Assembly (NCBI GenBank): GCA_949825065.1
Contig: OX463866.1
Coordinates: forward strand, 511,001 to 575,000
Length of the DNA: 64,000 nucleotides
Source of the DNA: Odontocerum albicorne
Lineage: Eukaryota; Arthropoda; Insecta; Trichoptera; Odontoceridae
Reading direction: 5' to 3'
The notes below the pieces were generated by a model, which was given only the letters and a program-made list of their open reading frames with translations, was not told the origin of the DNA and did no database searches. Positions 62,711 to 64,000 of the stretch are shown here, in pieces. The position numbers were made by a program, and so were the translations under genes. Within the stretch, counting starts at the first letter, position 1. Each line of letters starts with the position of its first letter.

Positions 62711-62930
62711 GTAAGTAATACACATCGGGCTTAAAAAAGAGACATAATCGGCTAACTTCGACTTTTTATAGCGTCGTCTCTGTCATTCATACAAGTATTC
62801 CGTCACAATTTGTCAATCAGTCGTGCGACAGATACGACGTTCTACAAAGCCGAAGTTAGCGGATTATGGCCGACTGTCTCTTTCTTAAGCCCGATGTGTA
62901 TTATTTACCGCCGGGTACTGTACATAATTT
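62711..62930. mobile_element. hairpin MITE, second copy
   Basis: Homologous to 45562-45801 with the right end CCGCCGGGTACTG intact and the outermost left 13 bp missing. It sits next to 62931-63045, a repeat seen without it at 51133-51255. Confidence 0.82.
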
Positions 62931-63049
62931 GCGAAAAAACAACAGGCAATTTAATTCGGACACACAATTTTAATGGATCTGGGTTGGTTGCCTTTCATTT
63001 GTCGTGTCCCCAGTAAACTAGGCTTTTGCCTGTATCTCGCTGAGGACAT

Positions 63050-63600
63050 AAATATGACTCCTACGAGTTCTCTAACATTTTACGTTTGTTTCTTTCAAAA
63101 TATAATTAACTTGAATCAACCATACTTCCCTTGGTCTTACTCTACCACGCCTTCTACCTACATTTGCACTGTATATTTGTTTTGTCAGTCGTTCTCCGTT
63201 TATTCGTTCTACATGTCCAAACCATTTCAAAGTGAAATATATTTTGCAGATTATCGTATCAGTTGGATAAAGTATTTTGGTTTACGACGCCGACGTTTCG
63301 AATACGTCGCAGTTTTCATCTTCAAGGCTTGTTCGTAATCTTAAAGCAAAATTAACAAACCTTATCCGTCTCAAAGTGCTCTAATGTATAATACTCAAGA
63401 CATTAGCCTTAATTTCACATTAATTGCTTACTACATTACATATTCAGTCATAACTTATCACCTGATGTAAGTGTATTCTTCTAATTACACGAATTTTTAC
63501 AACATTTATTCGACTCATTTCAATATTTTTCAACGCCCATATTTCACTCCCATACATCGAAGATGGCACTACAATACTGGAGTAGACTCATAAACGCAGA
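63050..63600 (-). pseudogene. LINE C-terminal fragment with Penelope insert
   Basis: Antisense common LINE tail, split by a 136-bp insert (63235-63370) flanked by TCAAAGTG at 63227-63234 and 63371-63378. The two LINE halves rejoin without loss. Confidence 0.75.
63235..63370 (-). mobile_element. 136-bp Penelope-like terminal insert with hammerhead-like core
   Basis: On the minus strand: AAGCCTTGAAGATGAAAACT, 'GCGACG', then TTCGAAACGTCGGCGTCGT and 'TACTTTATCCAAC'. It matches 31140-31252. The 8-bp flanking duplication marks it as a complete insertion of a very short unit. Confidence 0.65.
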
Positions 63601-63752
63601 CTTTTCTATCCATATAAATGTGCGCAAGAGTGACGCTCGGTGTGGTGCGGTGTGGGCTGCCTGTTTTGAGAGGGTCTGGTATCGTATTTATAACTGTGTA
63701 TTATATTCAAAAATTATTATATTTGTTAATTAACTTTTACTTGCATATTTAG

Positions 63753-64000
63753 GTGATTTATTAATTAAATGCGTGTTTTTATTTGGTTTCAATGTAACTA
63801 TCATTTATGTGATTCATTAATTGAATGCATGTTTTTATTTCTGTACCCTAGAGGATAAACGACGTTGCATCATACAATTCATGTGACTCATATGACGTTT
63901 ATCCTCTAGGGTACAGATTTGGTTTCAATGTAACTATCATTTATGTGATTTATTAATTGAATGCATGTTTTTATTTGGTTTCAACGTAACTATCATTTAT
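63753..64000. repeat. 56-bp tandem array (3 units, open at window edge)
   Basis: The unit starts GTGATTTATTAATTGAATGC and ends 'actatcatttat'; starts at 63753, 63809 and, after the MITE, near 63945. It continues past the window. Confidence 0.92.
63841..63916. mobile_element. 76-bp palindromic MITE inside the array
   Basis: The two ends are perfect 21-bp inverted repeats (CTGTACCCTAGAGGATAAAC...). ATTT stands at 63837-63840 and 63917-63920, where the uninterrupted unit has a single ATTT, so it is a 4-bp target duplication. Confidence 0.88.

Noticed and set aside
62453..62734. Three overlapping plus-strand ORFs of 70-93 codons
   Set aside because: All three frames are open because of GC-rich sequence; none resembles a protein family.

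Overview
The window looks like repeat-dense nuclear DNA of an insect. It is AT-rich and has spliced genes with canonical GT/AG introns. It also holds Penelope-like retroelements, mariner/Tc1, Tigger/pogo, hAT, PIF/Harbinger-like and TTAA-flanked elements, a tRNA-derived SINE and dozens of 5'-truncated LINE tails. I infer a large-genome, probably hemimetabolous insect; the order cannot be fixed from the sequence alone. A run of exactly 200 N at 29952-30151 marks a scaffold gap.

Three host genes are supported. (1) DJ-1/PARK7 lies on the minus strand in five coding exons between 10420 and 4673 (190 codons plus stop, with a possible 38-codon N-terminal extension from 10534). (2) SEM1/DSS1, the small acidic proteasome-lid and TREX-2 subunit, lies on the plus strand in three exons from 11283 to 17155 (68 aa). 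These two are head to head about 0.75-0.86 kb apart and could share a promoter region. (3) The start of a PKNOX/PREP-type TALE homeobox gene lies on the minus strand: a GC-rich start-codon exon at 36052-35937 and a second exon at 30565-30392. The second exon carries an apparent one-base frameshift. The homeobox exons are not seen in the window. I assign no other host gene with confidence.

Layout. 1-404 is a 74-bp tandem array. 0.4-4.6 kb holds Tc1, TTAA-element, SINE and LINE debris. 4.7-10.5 kb is DJ-1; two of its introns each carry a palindromic Penelope-like insertion with a 13-bp target duplication. 11.3-17.2 kb is SEM1, whose introns carry a LINE RT, two MITEs, a Penelope foldback and a Harbinger-like element with a MADF exon. 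17.2-30 kb is TE-rich intergenic DNA with a second MADF-carrying element, two hAT-like MITEs and four minisatellites. 30.4-36.1 kb is the PKNOX start region, with a nearly full-length mariner in the intron. 36.1-64 kb is almost entirely transposons and tandem arrays; it includes a mariner nested in a Tigger element (42.9-44.7 kb), a LINE apparently inserted in a 115-bp satellite (59.4-61.2 kb) and a 76-bp MITE in a 56-bp array at the right edge.

The most interesting structure is in the mobile DNA: foldback Penelope-like elements with hammerhead-like cores, two unrelated short TIR families that both encode a MADF domain, a five-copy TTAA-flanked family with a datable nested SINE, and three unrelated minisatellites with the same 52-bp period. 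All repeat and gene assignments were made by eye and have not been checked by database search.
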